Under the pieces are notes generated by a model that saw only the letters and a list, made by a program, of their open reading frames with translations, did no database searches and had not been told where the DNA came from. From Hyphomicrobiales bacterium (GTDB lineage: Bacteria; Pseudomonadota; Alphaproteobacteria; Rhizobiales; Rhizobiaceae), in the NCBI GenBank assembly GCA_900468625.1, contig UBUL01000018.1, positions 124,001 through 188,000 on the forward strand: a stretch of 64,000 nt of DNA. Reading direction: 5' to 3'. Every line of letters starts with the position of its first letter. Within the stretch, counting starts at the first letter, position 1. The position numbers and the translations under genes were made by a program. Below, in pieces: positions 49,861-59,629 of this stretch.

Positions 49861-51678
49861 TCAGGCCAGACGGGCCTTCTCGAAGCGCTTGCGCTCGTTC
49901 GGATCGAGATACATCTTGCGCAGGCGGATCGACTTCGGCGTCACTTCCACCAGCTCATCGTCCTGGATCCAGGACAGCGCACGGTCGAGCGTCATGCGGA
50001 TCGGCGGCGTCAGCTTCACGGCTTCGTCCTTGCCGGCGGCGCGGATGTTGGTGAGCTTCTTGCCCTTCAGAACGTTGACCTCGAGGTCGTTGTCGCGCGA
50101 GTGAATGCCGATGATCATGCCGGCATAGACCTTCTCGCCGGCGTCGATGATCATCGGGCCGCGGTCTTCCAGGTTGAACAGGGCGTAGGCCACGGCTTCG
50201 CCGGCTTCGTTGGCGAGCAGCACGCCGTTCACACGACCGCCAATTTCGCCCTTGTATGGCTGGTAGTCATGGAACAGACGGTTCATGACGGCGGTGCCGC
50301 GCGTGTCGGTCAGAAGTTCCGATTGGTAGCCGATGAGGCCGCGCGTCGGCGCCAGGAAGACGAGACGGACGCGGTTGCCGCCCGAAGGACGCAGCTCGGA
50401 CATTTCAGCCTTGCGCTCGGACATCTTCTGCACGACGATGCCGGAATGCTCTTCATCGACGTCGATGACGACTTCTTCGATCGGCTCGAGCAGCTGGCCG
50501 CTCTCGTCCTTGTGCATGACGACGCGCGGACGCGAGACGGCAAGCTCGAAGCCTTCGCGGCGCATGGTTTCGATGAGAACTGCGAGCTGCAATTCGCCAC
50601 GGCCGGAAACGTAGAACGAATCCTTGCCTTCGGCTTCTTCGATCTTCAGCGCAACGTTGCCTTCGGCCTCCTTGAAGAGGCGGTCGCGGATGACGCGCGA
50701 GGTGACCTTGTCGCCTTCGGTGCCTGCATAGGGGCTGTCGTTGACGATGAAAGACATGGTGACGGTCGGCGGGTCGATCGGCTGGGCGACCAGCGGCTCG
50801 GTGACCTGCGGATCGCAGAAAGTATCGGCGACCGTGCCCTTGGAAAGGCCGGCGATGGCGACGATGTCACCTGCCTGCGCTTCTTCGATCGGCTGGCGCT
50901 CGATGCCGCGGAAGGCGAGGATCTTGGAGATACGGCCGGTTTCGATGAGGTTGCCGTCGGCACCTAGAACCTTGACGGCCTGGTTCGGCTTGATCGAGCC
51001 GGAATGGATACGGCCGGTGATGATGCGGCCGAGGAAGGGGTTGGCTTCCAGGATCGTGCCGATCATGCGGAACGGACCTTCGCCGACGGTCGGCTCGGGA
51101 ACGTGCTTGACGACGAGATCGAGAAGCGGGCCGAGGCCTTCTTCCTTCGGACCTTCGGGCGAATAGTTCATCCAGCCGTTACGGCCGGAACCGTAGAGGA
51201 TCGGGAAGTCGAGCTGCTCGTCGGTGGCGTCGAGATTGGCGAAGAGATCGAAGACTTCGTTGATGACTTCGTCGGCGCGGGCATCCGGACGGTCGATCTT
51301 GTTGATCGCAACGATCGGGCGCAGGCCGACTTTCAGCGCTTTGCCGACGACGAACTTGGTCTGCGGCATCGGGCCTTCGGCAGCATCGACGAGAACGATC
51401 GCGCCGTCCACCATCGAGAGAATGCGCTCGACTTCGCCGCCGAAGTCGGCGTGGCCGGGGGTATCGACGATGTTGATGCGGGTATCCTTCCAGACGACCG
51501 AGGTCGCCTTGGCGAGAATGGTGATGCCGCGTTCCTTTTCCAGATCGTTGGAATCCATGACGCGTTCGGCAACGCGCTGGTTCTCGCGGAAGGAGCCGGA
51601 CTGCTTCAGGAGCTCGTCGACGAGGGTGGTTTTCCCATGGTCAACGTGCGCGATGATCGCGATGTTGCGAAGTGCCAT
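49861..51678 (-). CDS. typA: Ribosome-associated GTPase TypA/BipA
   Basis: A 605-residue translational GTPase that helps 50S assembly and stress adaptation. G1 is [11 protein letters not shown]2 RGITI, G3 [15 protein letters not shown]4 [11 protein letters not shown]-like domains III and V follow, then the BipA-specific C-terminal domain ([57 protein letters not shown]). I used the ATG at 51678 (MALRNIAI). It is flanked by a terminator and a roughly 235-bp upstream gap with no other gene. Confidence 0.96.
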   Translation of the reverse strand: MALRNIAIIAHVDHGKTTLVDELLKQSGSFRENQRVAERVMDSNDLEKERGITILAKATSVVWKDTRINIVDTPGHADFGGEVERILSMVDGAIVLVDAAEGPMPQTKFVVGKALKVGLRPIVAINKIDRPDARADEVINEVFDLFANLDATDEQLDFPILYGSGRNGWMNYSPEGPKEEGLGPLLDLVVKHVPEPTVGEGPFRMIGTILEANPFLGRIITGRIHSGSIKPNQAVKVLGADGNLIETGRISKILAFRGIERQPIEEAQAGDIVAIAGLSKGTVADTFCDPQVTEPLVAQPIDPPTVTMSFIVNDSPYAGTEGDKVTSRVIRDRLFKEAEGNVALKIEEAEGKDSFYVSGRGELQLAVLIETMRREGFELAVSRPRVVMHKDESGQLLEPIEEVVIDVDEEHSGIVVQKMSERKAEMSELRPSGGNRVRLVFLAPTRGLIGYQSELLTDTRGTAVMNRLFHDYQPYKGEIGGRVNGVLLANEAGEAVAYALFNLEDRGPMIIDAGEKVYAGMIIGIHSRDNDLEVNVLKGKKLTNIRAAGKDEAVKLTPPIRMTLDRALSWIQDDELVEVTPKSIRLRKMYLDPNERKRFEKARLA

Positions 51679-51912
51679 ATGTCTTAATCTCTGAGGCTGG
51701 GGCGCAGTGTCTAGTAAACACGCCAATTGCATTTGGCGCGCTCATACCCTTTTTTTCGCGATTGCGAAAGGGGGGAGGCAAGAAAGCAGCGGTTAGCCCG
51801 CGTTTCGTGCCTCGGGAACGCATCAACCTTGCAATCGCGGTGAAGGCTCTCGTTCTGCCCTGCCGCCAACATCAAGGGCTGCGCCTGCCTTCTACGGGAC
51901 GTCGCCGGTCCG

Positions 51913-52596
51913 TCAGGCGGCGCGCTTCAACAGCCAAGCGTCATGGTTCACCAGGAAAACCTTGAGGCGATCCGCATAGTCGTGCGTCACCGCGTCTCGC
52001 ACGCTCTGCCGCGGAGCCAATTCCGTGCGCCATGCCGTGACACGCCGCAGCCCGTCGAAAACGCCGGTCGGTGTGATGGTATCGAACACGTCAAAATAAC
52101 GGAAGATCGGCGCGAAGACCGCATCGATCAGGCTGAATGCTCCTCCGGCGAAAAAGGGGCCATCTTTCAACTCCGCCTCGACGCGAGCGAACTTATCGAC
52201 CAGCGCCTTCCGCTTTGCCTCATAGGTTTCCGCATCTTTGGCGGTCTCAAATCCCCACAGCTCCGAAAGGATGGAAGAGCCGAATTCCATCCAGCCGCGA
52301 TGTCGGGCACGCTCCAGCGGATCGGCCGGATGAAGCCGTAGTCCGGATTGGGTTTCCTCGAGATATTCGCAGATCACGGCGCTCTCGAACAAAACCGTTT
52401 CCACCCCATCATCCTGCCGCACGATCAAGAGCGGCACCTTACCGAGCGGGGAAATGGCCAGAAACCAATCTGGCTTCGCCGACAGATCGACATAACGGAT
52501 CTCAAAAGGCGTGCCCTTTTCGGCAAGGGTGATGGCGGCTCGCTGGACGTAGGGGCAGAGGTGATGGCTGATGAGAACCAATTTCGTATCGGGCAT
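51913..52596 (-). CDS. Glutathione S-transferase family protein
   Basis: A 227-residue GST. The N-terminal thioredoxin-like domain reads KLVLISHHLCPYVQRAAITLAEKGTPFEIRYVDLS with catalytic CPYV and then SPLGKVPLLIV (cis-Pro) and FESAVICEYLEE; the C-terminal helical domain follows. Likely cytoplasmic detoxification. It is divergent from a MarR gene, and an operator lies 28 bp before its start, so MarR control is very likely. The ATG at 52596 (MPDTKLV) fits the family. Confidence 0.93.
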   Translation of the reverse strand: MPDTKLVLISHHLCPYVQRAAITLAEKGTPFEIRYVDLSAKPDWFLAISPLGKVPLLIVRQDDGVETVLFESAVICEYLEETQSGLRLHPADPLERARHRGWMEFGSSILSELWGFETAKDAETYEAKRKALVDKFARVEAELKDGPFFAGGAFSLIDAVFAPIFRYFDVFDTITPTGVFDGLRRVTAWRTELAPRQSVRDAVTHDYADRLKVFLVNHDAWLLKRAA

Positions 52597-52623
52597 GATC
52601 GCATCTCCGGAAGTCTTCGGTCG

Positions 52624-52647
52624 ATATAGATGTAATTGCATCTATAT
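52624..52647. promoter_or_regulatory. MarR operator site 1 (near GST start)
   Basis: A 24-bp inverted repeat whose 9-bp arms (ATATAGATG/CATCTATAT) are perfect, with a nearly symmetric centre (TAATTG). It lies 28 bp before the GST start. The first 18 bp are repeated exactly in site 2, 45 bp away. Confidence 0.75.
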
Positions 52648-52668
52648 CCGGACTTGCCAGTGCGGTCA

Positions 52669-52692
52669 ATATAGATGTAATTGCATTCATGT
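52669..52692. promoter_or_regulatory. MarR operator site 2 (overlapping the marR start)
   Basis: The first 18 bp equal those of site 1; the right arm is imperfect. The site covers the start codon of the MarR gene (52689), which fits autorepression and suggests a very short leader on the marR mRNA. Confidence 0.7.
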
Positions 52693-53153
52693 CCCATTAT
52701 TCAGATGCCCAGGCCTCGCCACCCTCGCCCGCCGTCACGCGAGCATGGGTGCGCCTCATGCGCACTCAACAGATCGTCCTTGCGGCGATCGAGCAGGATT
52801 TGAAGGCAGCTGGCCTGCCGCCACTCGGCTGGTACGACGTGCTATGGGAGCTGGCGCAGGCCATGGAAGGAAAGTTACGGCCCTACGAGATTGAGGAGCG
52901 CACGCTTCTCGCCCAGCATAATCTCTCCCGCCTACTCGACCGGATGGAAAAGGCCGGTCTTGTTCATCGTGAAATATTCTTCGAGGACGGCCGAGGCCGC
53001 TGGGTCGTTATCACCGAAGCAGGAAGCGCCATGCGCAGCCGCATGTGGGCAGTCTATGCCTCGGCACTTCAGCGCCATGTGGGCGATAAGCTGAACGATG
53101 CGCAAGCCGGCCAATTGGCTGAGCTGTTAGCTTTGCTTTCGCGTAAATCCTGA
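52689..53153 (+). CDS. MarR family transcriptional regulator
   Basis: A 154-residue winged-helix regulator. Its core reads LKAAGLPPLGWYDVLWELAQAMEGKLRPYEIEERTLLAQHNLSRLLDRMEKAGLVHREIFFEDGRGRWVVITEAG. The wing (EDGRGRW) and recognition helix are clear. No Cys suggests a ligand- rather than oxidation-sensing mode. It is divergent from the GST and has two operator copies in between. The likely logic is that an electrophile or aromatic compound releases it and turns on the GST. Confidence 0.92.
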   Translation: MSHYSDAQASPPSPAVTRAWVRLMRTQQIVLAAIEQDLKAAGLPPLGWYDVLWELAQAMEGKLRPYEIEERTLLAQHNLSRLLDRMEKAGLVHREIFFEDGRGRWVVITEAGSAMRSRMWAVYASALQRHVGDKLNDAQAGQLAELLALLSRKS

Positions 53154-53173
53154 TTGACCGGGAAATTTCAGTT

Positions 53174-53202
53174 CAGTCGCCAAAGTTTACTTTTGGCGAC
53201 TG
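53174..53202. terminator. Bidirectional terminator between marR and the M3 peptidase gene
   Basis: A perfect 11-bp stem (CAGTCGCCAAA with TTTGGCGACTG) with a 7-nt loop. On the plus strand AGTTTT follows; on the minus strand ACTGAAATTT follows. Serves the convergent genes on both sides. Confidence 0.65.
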
Positions 53203-53229
53203 AGTTTTGCCGCGTACCGGACGCAAAGA

Positions 53230-55293
53230 TCAGGCCGCCAGGCCCTTCTTCTTCAGCATCGCATCCGGGCTCGGCAGCTTGCCGCGGAATGCCTTGTAGG
53301 CATCTTCCGGATCGATCGAACCGCCAACGGAGTAGATGTTGCCTTTGAGTTTCGCAGCCATGTCGGGGTTGAAGGCATCGCCGGTTTCCTCGAAAGCAGC
53401 GAAGGCATCGGCATCGAGCACTTCCGACCACATGTAGGAATAGTAGCCGGCCGAATAGCCGTCGCCGGAAAACACATGCTGGAAGTGCGGTGTCGCATGG
53501 CGCATAACGATGGATTTCGGCATGCCGATCTCGGTGAGAACCTCCCCCTGAACCGCCATGGGATCCTCAACGGCTCCGCGGGTGTGGAAGGCCATGTCCA
53601 CGAGAGCCGAGGAGGTGAACTCGACCGTGTTGAATCCGGCATTGAAGGTACGGGCCGCCAGAACCTTGTCGAGCAGCGCCTGCGGAATCGGGGCGCCGGT
53701 CTCGTAGTGGACGGCGTATTCCTTGAGGATGGCGGGGACGGTCAGCCAATGTTCATAGAGCTGCGATGGCAATTCGACAAAGTCGCGGGAAACGCCGGTG
53801 CCGGAAACCGAGGGATAGGTGACGTTGGAAAGCATGCCGTGCAGCGCATGGCCGAACTCGTGGAACAGCGTGCGCGCATCGTCGAGCGACAGCAGCGCCG
53901 GTCGGCCTTCCGCCGGCTTGGCGAAGTTGCAGACATTGTAGATGATCGGCAGTTCGCCGACATGGCCGTTCTTCAGCGGCAGCTTGTGCTGCGACTGGAA
54001 CGAACTCATCCAGGCGCCGGAACGCTTCGAACTGCGGGCGAAGTAATCGCCGAGGAAGAGGGCGACGAGCTTGTCGGAGCGGTCGCGGATTTCGAAGACG
54101 CGCACATCCGGATGATAGGCGGGAACGCCCTTCTGCTCGACAGCCTTGATGCCGAACAGGCGGCCGGCGACATCGAAACAGGCGGCGATGATCTTTTCCA
54201 GCTGCAGATAAGGCTTCAGCTCCGTTTCGGAGAAATCGAACTTCCGCGTCCGAATTTTTTCGGCATAGTGCCGCCAGTCCCAGGGCATGACCTCGTGATT
54301 GCGGCCTTCTTCGGCGATCAGCGCCGCAATATCCTTTTCTTCCTCTGCCGCGCGCGCAGCCGCTTTTGTCCACACGGTCATCAGAAGATCGTTCACCGCT
54401 TCCGGTGTCTTCGCCATGGTGTTGTCGAGCTTGAGCCCGGCGAAATTGGCATAGCCGAGCAGCTTTGCCTTCTCCGCTCTCAAGGCCAGAGTCTCGCGAA
54501 TGATTTCACGGTTGTCTGTCTTGCCGCCATTGGCGCCACGCGCCACCCAGGCGTTGAAAGCCTGCTCGCGCAGGTCGCGCCGTTCGGAAGACGTGAGGAA
54601 AGGTTCGATGATCGAGCGCGACAGGGTGACGGCATATTTGCCCTCGTCGCCGCGTTCGCGCGCAGCCGCCGCCATCGCCTCGCGCAGATAGTCGGGAAGT
54701 CCGGCGAGATCGGCCTCTTCCGACAGCAGCAGCGCCCAGCTCTTTTCGTCCGCCAATACATTCTGGCCGAATTGCGCGCCAAGGCCGGCAAGCTTCTCGT
54801 TGATGGCAGACAGGCGCTCCTGTTCAGCCTTCGGCAGCTTGGCGCCCGCTTTGACGAAGCCCTTCCAATGGCGCTCCAGCACGCGGGTTTCCTCCAGCGT
54901 CAGTCCAAGCGCATCCCGGCTCTCCCAGAGCGCGTCGAGGCGGGCAAAGAGTGCCGCATTTGTGCCGATCTTCGAATAATGCCGCGCCATCTTCGGCGCA
55001 ATCTCGCGCTCGAGCGCCTGGATGGTCTCGTTGGTGTGCGCACCCGCCTTGTTCCAGAAGAGCGCCGAAATGCGCGACAGCTCGTCGCCGGCGATCTCAA
55101 GCGCCGTCACCGTGTTGGCGAAGGTTGGTGCCTCGCCATTGCCGGCAATCGCATCGATCTCGGCCTCGTGCGATGCAAGCGCCGCGTCGAAGGCGGGAGC
55201 GAAATCCGTATCCTTCACGGCATCGAAACGCGGCAGCCCCTGATGTCCGGTCCATTCGGTGAGCGCGGGATTGACGGCGGTAAGGGAAGACAT
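53230..55293 (-). CDS. M3 family metallopeptidase (oligopeptidase A/Dcp type)
   Basis: A 687-residue zinc oligopeptidase. The zinc motif HEFGH is at residues 478-482 (LFHEFGHALHGML) and the third ligand Glu lies near 507 (FVELPSQLYEHW). The C-terminal YYSYMWSEVLDADAFAAFEE segment is typical of M3A enzymes (PrlC/Dcp). Its likely work is the degradation of cytosolic or imported peptides. No signal peptide is visible at the chosen ATG (55293, MSSLTAVNPAL); the upstream extension to 55440 is not family-like. Confidence 0.94.
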   Translation of the reverse strand: MSSLTAVNPALTEWTGHQGLPRFDAVKDTDFAPAFDAALASHEAEIDAIAGNGEAPTFANTVTALEIAGDELSRISALFWNKAGAHTNETIQALEREIAPKMARHYSKIGTNAALFARLDALWESRDALGLTLEETRVLERHWKGFVKAGAKLPKAEQERLSAINEKLAGLGAQFGQNVLADEKSWALLLSEEADLAGLPDYLREAMAAAARERGDEGKYAVTLSRSIIEPFLTSSERRDLREQAFNAWVARGANGGKTDNREIIRETLALRAEKAKLLGYANFAGLKLDNTMAKTPEAVNDLLMTVWTKAAARAAEEEKDIAALIAEEGRNHEVMPWDWRHYAEKIRTRKFDFSETELKPYLQLEKIIAACFDVAGRLFGIKAVEQKGVPAYHPDVRVFEIRDRSDKLVALFLGDYFARSSKRSGAWMSSFQSQHKLPLKNGHVGELPIIYNVCNFAKPAEGRPALLSLDDARTLFHEFGHALHGMLSNVTYPSVSGTGVSRDFVELPSQLYEHWLTVPAILKEYAVHYETGAPIPQALLDKVLAARTFNAGFNTVEFTSSALVDMAFHTRGAVEDPMAVQGEVLTEIGMPKSIVMRHATPHFQHVFSGDGYSAGYYSYMWSEVLDADAFAAFEETGDAFNPDMAAKLKGNIYSVGGSIDPEDAYKAFRGKLPSPDAMLKKKGLAA

Positions 55294-55381
55294 GCACGGT
55301 ATCCTTTCGACAGACATCTGATCGAAGCACGATATATGGCCACCCCCGCCGAATTGGTATGGCGGGAGCCGAACAAATTGG

Positions 55382-56023
55382 TCAGGCCCTGCGCCAGCCG
55401 AACAGGCCGGGCGTCGCATGCCAGAGCGCCTGCGCCGCAAACCCCATGAAGAGCACGCCGGAGCAGCGCACGATCAGGCGCTCATGTGCGCGATAGAAAC
55501 GCCGCACCGCGCTCGCTCCGATGACGCTGATCAGAATAAGGTCGGCCGTTATGAAACCGGCGAAGGAAACAGCCAGTAGTAACGGCAGCGCGCTGAAGGT
55601 CAGCGCACCGGCCGAACCCGCGACGAGAGCCGTGAATGTCGCAAGCGCCACGGGATATCCCTTCGGATTGGTCACCCCGAAGATCAGCCCGCGACGGAAA
55701 GGACGGTCGACGTTGACGAGTGACTTGCCATCCCCTTTCGGTTTGGCGGTCACGGCATTCCAGCCGATCCAGGCGAGATAGAAGCCGCACAGCAATCCGA
55801 GCAGGTCGAAGACGAAGGTGCCGATGGTCTTGGCGCCGACGATGGCGACCAAGGCGAGCGTTGACCAGACGAGGTCGCCCAGCAGATGACCGCTGACGAA
55901 GAATGCCCCCGCCTTGCGCCCCTGCCCGGCACCGATACCGAGCAAAGCCAGGAAAGCAGGCCCCGGAATGAGCACATAGAAAAGCGCGGCGAGAAAGGCG
56001 CCGGCAACGAGCGATTGTGTCAT
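55382..56023 (-). CDS. LysE family translocator
   Basis: A 213-residue LysE/RhtB-type exporter with about six membrane helices (AFLAALFYVLIPGPAFLALLGIGAGQG start, GVTNPKGYPVALATFTALV in the middle). The pore-lining Pro-Gly-Pro motif is present. It is divergent from a MarR gene whose product is a likely regulator. Substrate unknown. Confidence 0.87.
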   Translation of the reverse strand: MTQSLVAGAFLAALFYVLIPGPAFLALLGIGAGQGRKAGAFFVSGHLLGDLVWSTLALVAIVGAKTIGTFVFDLLGLLCGFYLAWIGWNAVTAKPKGDGKSLVNVDRPFRRGLIFGVTNPKGYPVALATFTALVAGSAGALTFSALPLLLAVSFAGFITADLILISVIGASAVRRFYRAHERLIVRCSGVLFMGFAAQALWHATPGLFGWRRA

Positions 56024-56184
56024 GATGAGTCGTCCCGCTGGTGATCGCGCGAGAGTAGCAATCCGCCGAAATCGGTCAAGCGGGTGTTCGTTTTGAAACT
56101 GAAGAAGTCATTGTGTTCGCGGGGCGGAATCAATAAGAACATGGTGGGGCCTCAAAATTGAAGAGCGTAGGTAGGGAAACGCTG

Positions 56185-56667
56185 ATGAACAGCAGGATTA
56201 ATACGGACTCGCTCGCTTTCCTTGTAAGCGACTGCGCCCGACTGATCAGGACTGCCTTCGAGCGACGCATTCTTGTCGCCGGGCTCGGGTTGACGGCGGG
56301 TGAAGCGCGCACGCTGATGCAGGTTGCCGCCATCAACGGCAGCCGCCAGCTCGACATCGCCTCCAGGATGGGGTTGGAGCCGATGACCGTTAGCGCCTTT
56401 CTGGACAAGTTGCAGGCTCGCGGCCTGATCGAACGCCAGCCCGATCCGCTCGACCGCCGCGCCAAACGGATCGTGCTTTCGGAAGCTGCCGACGCGAAGC
56501 TTCGGCAGATCGACAGGGAAGTCTGCGAAGTCGAACGCAACGCGACGCAGGGTTTCGACAAGGAGCTGCAGATGCAGTTGCACGATGCGCTCTGCTCTTT
56601 CCGCAGCAATCTGCAAAAGGCCGAGGTGCCTGCGGAAGTCGAACGTGAATTGAGGCCGGTGGAATAA
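56185..56667 (+). CDS. MarR family transcriptional regulator
   Basis: A 160-residue winged-helix protein. The DNA-binding core is LTAGEARTLMQVAAINGSRQLDIASRMGLEPMTVSAFLDKLQARGLIERQPDPLDRRAKRIVLSEAAD, with the wing DPLDRRAK. The ATG at 56185 has an AGGG ribosome site; the open frame begins with a TTG at 56158. Divergent from the LysE gene (162 bp between), the usual arrangement for local control. No palindrome as clear as that at 52624 is visible here. Confidence 0.9.
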   Translation: MNSRINTDSLAFLVSDCARLIRTAFERRILVAGLGLTAGEARTLMQVAAINGSRQLDIASRMGLEPMTVSAFLDKLQARGLIERQPDPLDRRAKRIVLSEAADAKLRQIDREVCEVERNATQGFDKELQMQLHDALCSFRSNLQKAEVPAEVERELRPVE

Positions 56668-56694
56668 TTCCAGGCCGGCACTTCCACAAAATGC

Positions 56695-56729
56695 AAGGCC
56701 CGCCTCCGATGACCGGAAGCGGGCCTTTT
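56695..56729. terminator. Terminator shared by marR and argG
   Basis: A 14-bp stem with one mismatch (AAGGCCCGCCTCCG with CGGAAGCGGGCCTT) and a 5-nt loop, with TTTT after it on the plus strand and TTGCATTTT on the minus strand. It lies between two convergent stop codons. Confidence 0.75.
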
Positions 56730-56745
56730 CGTATCCGGATATCCG

Positions 56746-57969
56746 TTATTTCGACAGGTTGCGCTTGGCGAGCGTGCGCAGGCGCAGGGCATTGAGCTTG
56801 ATGAAGCCTGCCGCATCCTTCTGGTCGTAGGCGCCCTTGTCGTCCTCGAAGGTGACGAGCTTGTCGGAATAGAGCGACTTCGGGCTTTCGCGGCCGGTGA
56901 CCATGACATTGCCCTTATAGAGCTTCAGCGTCACTTCGCCTTCGACATGCTCCTGGCTCTTGTCGATGAGAGCCTGCAGCATTTCGCGTTCCGGCGAGAA
57001 CCAGAAGCCGTAATAGATCAGCTCGGCATACCGCGGCATTAGCTCGTCCTTGAGGTGCGCGGCACCGCGGTCGAGCGTGATGGATTCGATGGCGCGGTGG
57101 GCTGCGAGCAGGATCGTGCCGCCGGGGGTCTCGTAGACGCCGCGCGACTTCATACCCACGAAGCGGTTCTCGACAAGATCGAGACGGCCGATGCCGTTGT
57201 CGCGTCCATACTCGTTCAGCTTCGCAAGCAGCGTCGCCGGGCTCATGCGCTGGCCATCGATCGAAACGGCATCGCCCTTTTCGAAGCCGACCTTGATGAT
57301 GGTGGCCTTGTCGGGAGCAGCTTCCGGCGAGATCGTGCGCATGTGCACATACTCGGGCGCTTCCTGCGACGGATCTTCCAGAACCTTGCCCTCGGACGAG
57401 GAGTGCAGCAGGTTGGCGTCGACGGAGAACGGCGCTTCGCCCTTCTTGTCCTTGGCAACCGGGATCTGGTGCTTCTCGGCAAATTCGAGCAGGTCGGTGC
57501 GGCTCTTGAACGACCAGTCGCGCCAGGGAGCGATGATCTTGATGTCCGGGTTCAGCGCGTAGGCCGAAAGCTCGAAACGAACCTGGTCGTTGCCCTTGCC
57601 GGTCGCGCCATGCGCGATGGCATCGGCGCCGGTCTTCCTGGCGATATCGATGAGATGCTTGGAGATCAGCGGGCGGGCGATCGACGTGCCGAGCAGGTAG
57701 ACGCCTTCGTAGACGGCATTGGCGCGGAACATCGGGAAGACGAAATCGCGCACGAATTCTTCGCGCACATCCTCGATATAAATTTCCTTGATGCCGAGCA
57801 TCTCGGCCTTCTTACGCGCCGGCTCCAGCTCTTCGCCCTGGCCGAGATCGGCGGTGAAGGTGACGACTTCGGCGCCCAGCTCCGTCTGCAGCCACTTCAG
57901 GATAATCGAGGTGTCGAGACCGCCGGAATAGGCGAGAACGACTTTCTTCACGTCTTTATGTGATGCCAT
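56746..57969 (-). CDS. argG: Argininosuccinate synthase
   Basis: A 407-residue enzyme that joins citrulline and aspartate in arginine synthesis. The ATP loop is [18 protein letters not shown], with [25 protein letters not shown] and [20 protein letters not shown] signature segments. I used the ATG at 57969 (MASHKDVKK). Normal length; monocistronic. Confidence 0.97.
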   Translation of the reverse strand: MASHKDVKKVVLAYSGGLDTSIILKWLQTELGAEVVTFTADLGQGEELEPARKKAEMLGIKEIYIEDVREEFVRDFVFPMFRANAVYEGVYLLGTSIARPLISKHLIDIARKTGADAIAHGATGKGNDQVRFELSAYALNPDIKIIAPWRDWSFKSRTDLLEFAEKHQIPVAKDKKGEAPFSVDANLLHSSSEGKVLEDPSQEAPEYVHMRTISPEAAPDKATIIKVGFEKGDAVSIDGQRMSPATLLAKLNEYGRDNGIGRLDLVENRFVGMKSRGVYETPGGTILLAAHRAIESITLDRGAAHLKDELMPRYAELIYYGFWFSPEREMLQALIDKSQEHVEGEVTLKLYKGNVMVTGRESPKSLYSDKLVTFEDDKGAYDQKDAAGFIKLNALRLRTLAKRNLSK

Positions 57970-58089
57970 GGTGAGTTCCGTTTCAACGCGAGCCACGGGA
58001 AAGGCCCGCAAACCTGTATCGCGGAACTTTTAGCGAGATTATCGTGAGGCGCAAGGAAAAGTGCGAGTGGGGCGCGTCCCAGGACAGCG

Positions 58090-58392
58090 TCAGAGATGAG
58101 CGCCGATATTCATCCGCCGATGCAGGATGCGGATGATCGTGACCGTTCGGGCGCCATCCTTATAGATAATGAAATGTGTGCGCCGGAGGCGGGAGCGAGA
58201 TAATCTCATTTGACACCGCTGATCTTGCGACCGCGTGCGGTCCCAGCTGCCAATTCCGGAAAACAACCAATCAGCTCGTTATAAAAAGTATTTGCCTGCT
58301 GAAGAGACCAAGTCTCAAATGTATCGCCAAATAGCTTCTAAATCCTGTCGTGCTTTCGGCAAGAGCTTATAGGATCTGCCTTTAACGGACAT
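58090..58392 (-). pseudogene. Decayed parE toxin gene
   Basis: The ATG at 58392 overlaps the parD stop by 11 bp, the normal parDE layout. Translation reads MSVKGRSYKLLPKARQDLEAIWRYI and then meets a stop. A +1 shift restores FETWSLQQANTFYNELIGCFPELAAGTARGRKISGVK, followed by an in-frame TGA where Arg is usual, then DYLAPASGA; a second shift restores HFIIYKDGARTVTIIRILHRRMNIGAHL ending in TGA. The three fragments together give a complete ParE. Two frameshifts and a stop make it non-functional unless sequence errors are involved. Confidence 0.85.
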
Positions 58393-58624
58393 GTTTGCGG
58401 TGCAGCTCGGTCAGAAACGCTTCACCGTCAAACTCCTCCGGCTCGCCTGAGGCCTCGCCCTCGGCAATCGCCGCCGCAATCGCCTCTATCTTCGCCCGGC
58501 TACGCAGTAATTTCAGCGCGGCGTCGATGACCTCGCTTGGCGAATCGTAATTGCCGTGGCTGATCTGCTCGCCGATAAACGCATCCATCTGCTCGTCGAT
58601 CTCTACGGACATATGTTTTGTCAC
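58382..58624 (-). CDS. parD: ParD-type antitoxin, apparently orphaned
   Basis: An 80-residue ribbon-helix-helix antitoxin: HMSVEIDEQMDAFIGEQISHGNYDSPSEVIDAALKLLRSR, then an acidic toxin-binding tail (AEGEASGEPEEFDGEAFLTELHRKHVR). The GTG at 58624 has a GGAGG ribosome site; an internal ATG at 58612 does not. The coding frame is intact while its toxin gene is broken. It is divergent from the SDR gene with 85 bp between. Confidence 0.85.
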   Translation of the reverse strand: MTKHMSVEIDEQMDAFIGEQISHGNYDSPSEVIDAALKLLRSRAKIEAIAAAIAEGEASGEPEEFDGEAFLTELHRKHVR

Positions 58625-58709
58625 GGGCGCGACCTCCAGCAGTTTGACTTGATTGCCGAAAGTACCATATTCGGCGGCGACCGAACAATGCCTGAGGAGG
58701 GCGCCGCTC

Positions 58710-59564
58710 GTGACCGATATTCAAGACATTTTCAAGAAATCCAACGTTGCCGTCATCACCGGCGGCGCTTCCGGCATCGGCTTTGCCGCCGCCAAATATT
58801 TCGCCTCGCTCGGCATGAGCGTCGTCATCGCCGATCTCGGCGGTGACCGGCTGGCCCAAGCTGCTACCGAGCTCAAGTCGATCGCGGGCGAGGAGCATGT
58901 GCTGGCCGTCGCGACCGATGTCGCCAGCAAGGAAGCGCTGGAAGCGCTGGAGCGCGCCGTCCTGCAGCGTTTCGGCCGCGTGCATGTGCTGATGAACAAT
59001 GCCGGCATCGGCCCGGAAACGTCGATCTTCAGCGGTCAGGCCGATTGGGACGCCATCCTCGGCGTCAATCTGCTCGGCGTCATCAACGGCACGCGCGTCT
59101 TCGGACCCGGCATGCTGGCGCATGGTGAAGCGGGTCTCATCATCAACACCGGTTCGAAACAGGGCATCACCACTCCTCCCGGCAATCCGGCCTATAATGT
59201 CTCGAAAGCCGGCGTGAAGGTGTTCACCGAAGCGCTGCAGCATGAGCTGCGCAACACGGACGGCGCGAAGATTTCGGCACACCTCCTCATTCCCGGCTTC
59301 GTCTTCACAAGCCTGACGAAAGGCGAGCGCAGGGAAAAGCCTGCCGGCGCCTGGACGCCGGAGCAGACGGTCGACTTCATGGTGGAAAGCCTGAAGCGCG
59401 GCGATTTCTACATTCTCTGCCCCGACAACGACGTGGCGAGGCCCGTCGACGAACGCCGCATGCTCTGGGCAGCCGGCGATATCATCGAGAACCGCCCGCC
59501 GCTATCCCGCTGGCACGCCGATTATGCCGATCAATTCAAAGCCTTCCTGGAAAAGAAGGATTGA
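58710..59564 (+). CDS. SDR family oxidoreductase
   Basis: A 284-residue short-chain dehydrogenase. The cofactor loop is VAVITGGASGIGFAAAKYFASLG, with NNAG near 91, the catalytic Ser in INTGSKQG and Tyr-x3-Lys in YNVSKAGV. The protein starts with GTG 58710 after GGAGG; the open frame goes back to 58653. The C-terminal extension relative to minimal SDRs (IENRPPLSRWHADYADQFKAF) is typical of this group. Substrate unknown. Confidence 0.9.
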   Translation: MTDIQDIFKKSNVAVITGGASGIGFAAAKYFASLGMSVVIADLGGDRLAQAATELKSIAGEEHVLAVATDVASKEALEALERAVLQRFGRVHVLMNNAGIGPETSIFSGQADWDAILGVNLLGVINGTRVFGPGMLAHGEAGLIINTGSKQGITTPPGNPAYNVSKAGVKVFTEALQHELRNTDGAKISAHLLIPGFVFTSLTKGERREKPAGAWTPEQTVDFMVESLKRGDFYILCPDNDVARPVDERRMLWAAGDIIENRPPLSRWHADYADQFKAFLEKKD

Positions 59565-59629
59565 TTTGCAATCAACCGAAAGCCGGGTAAGAACGAGACA
59601 GACCCTTGTCCGGCTTTCGGAGCATTCCC

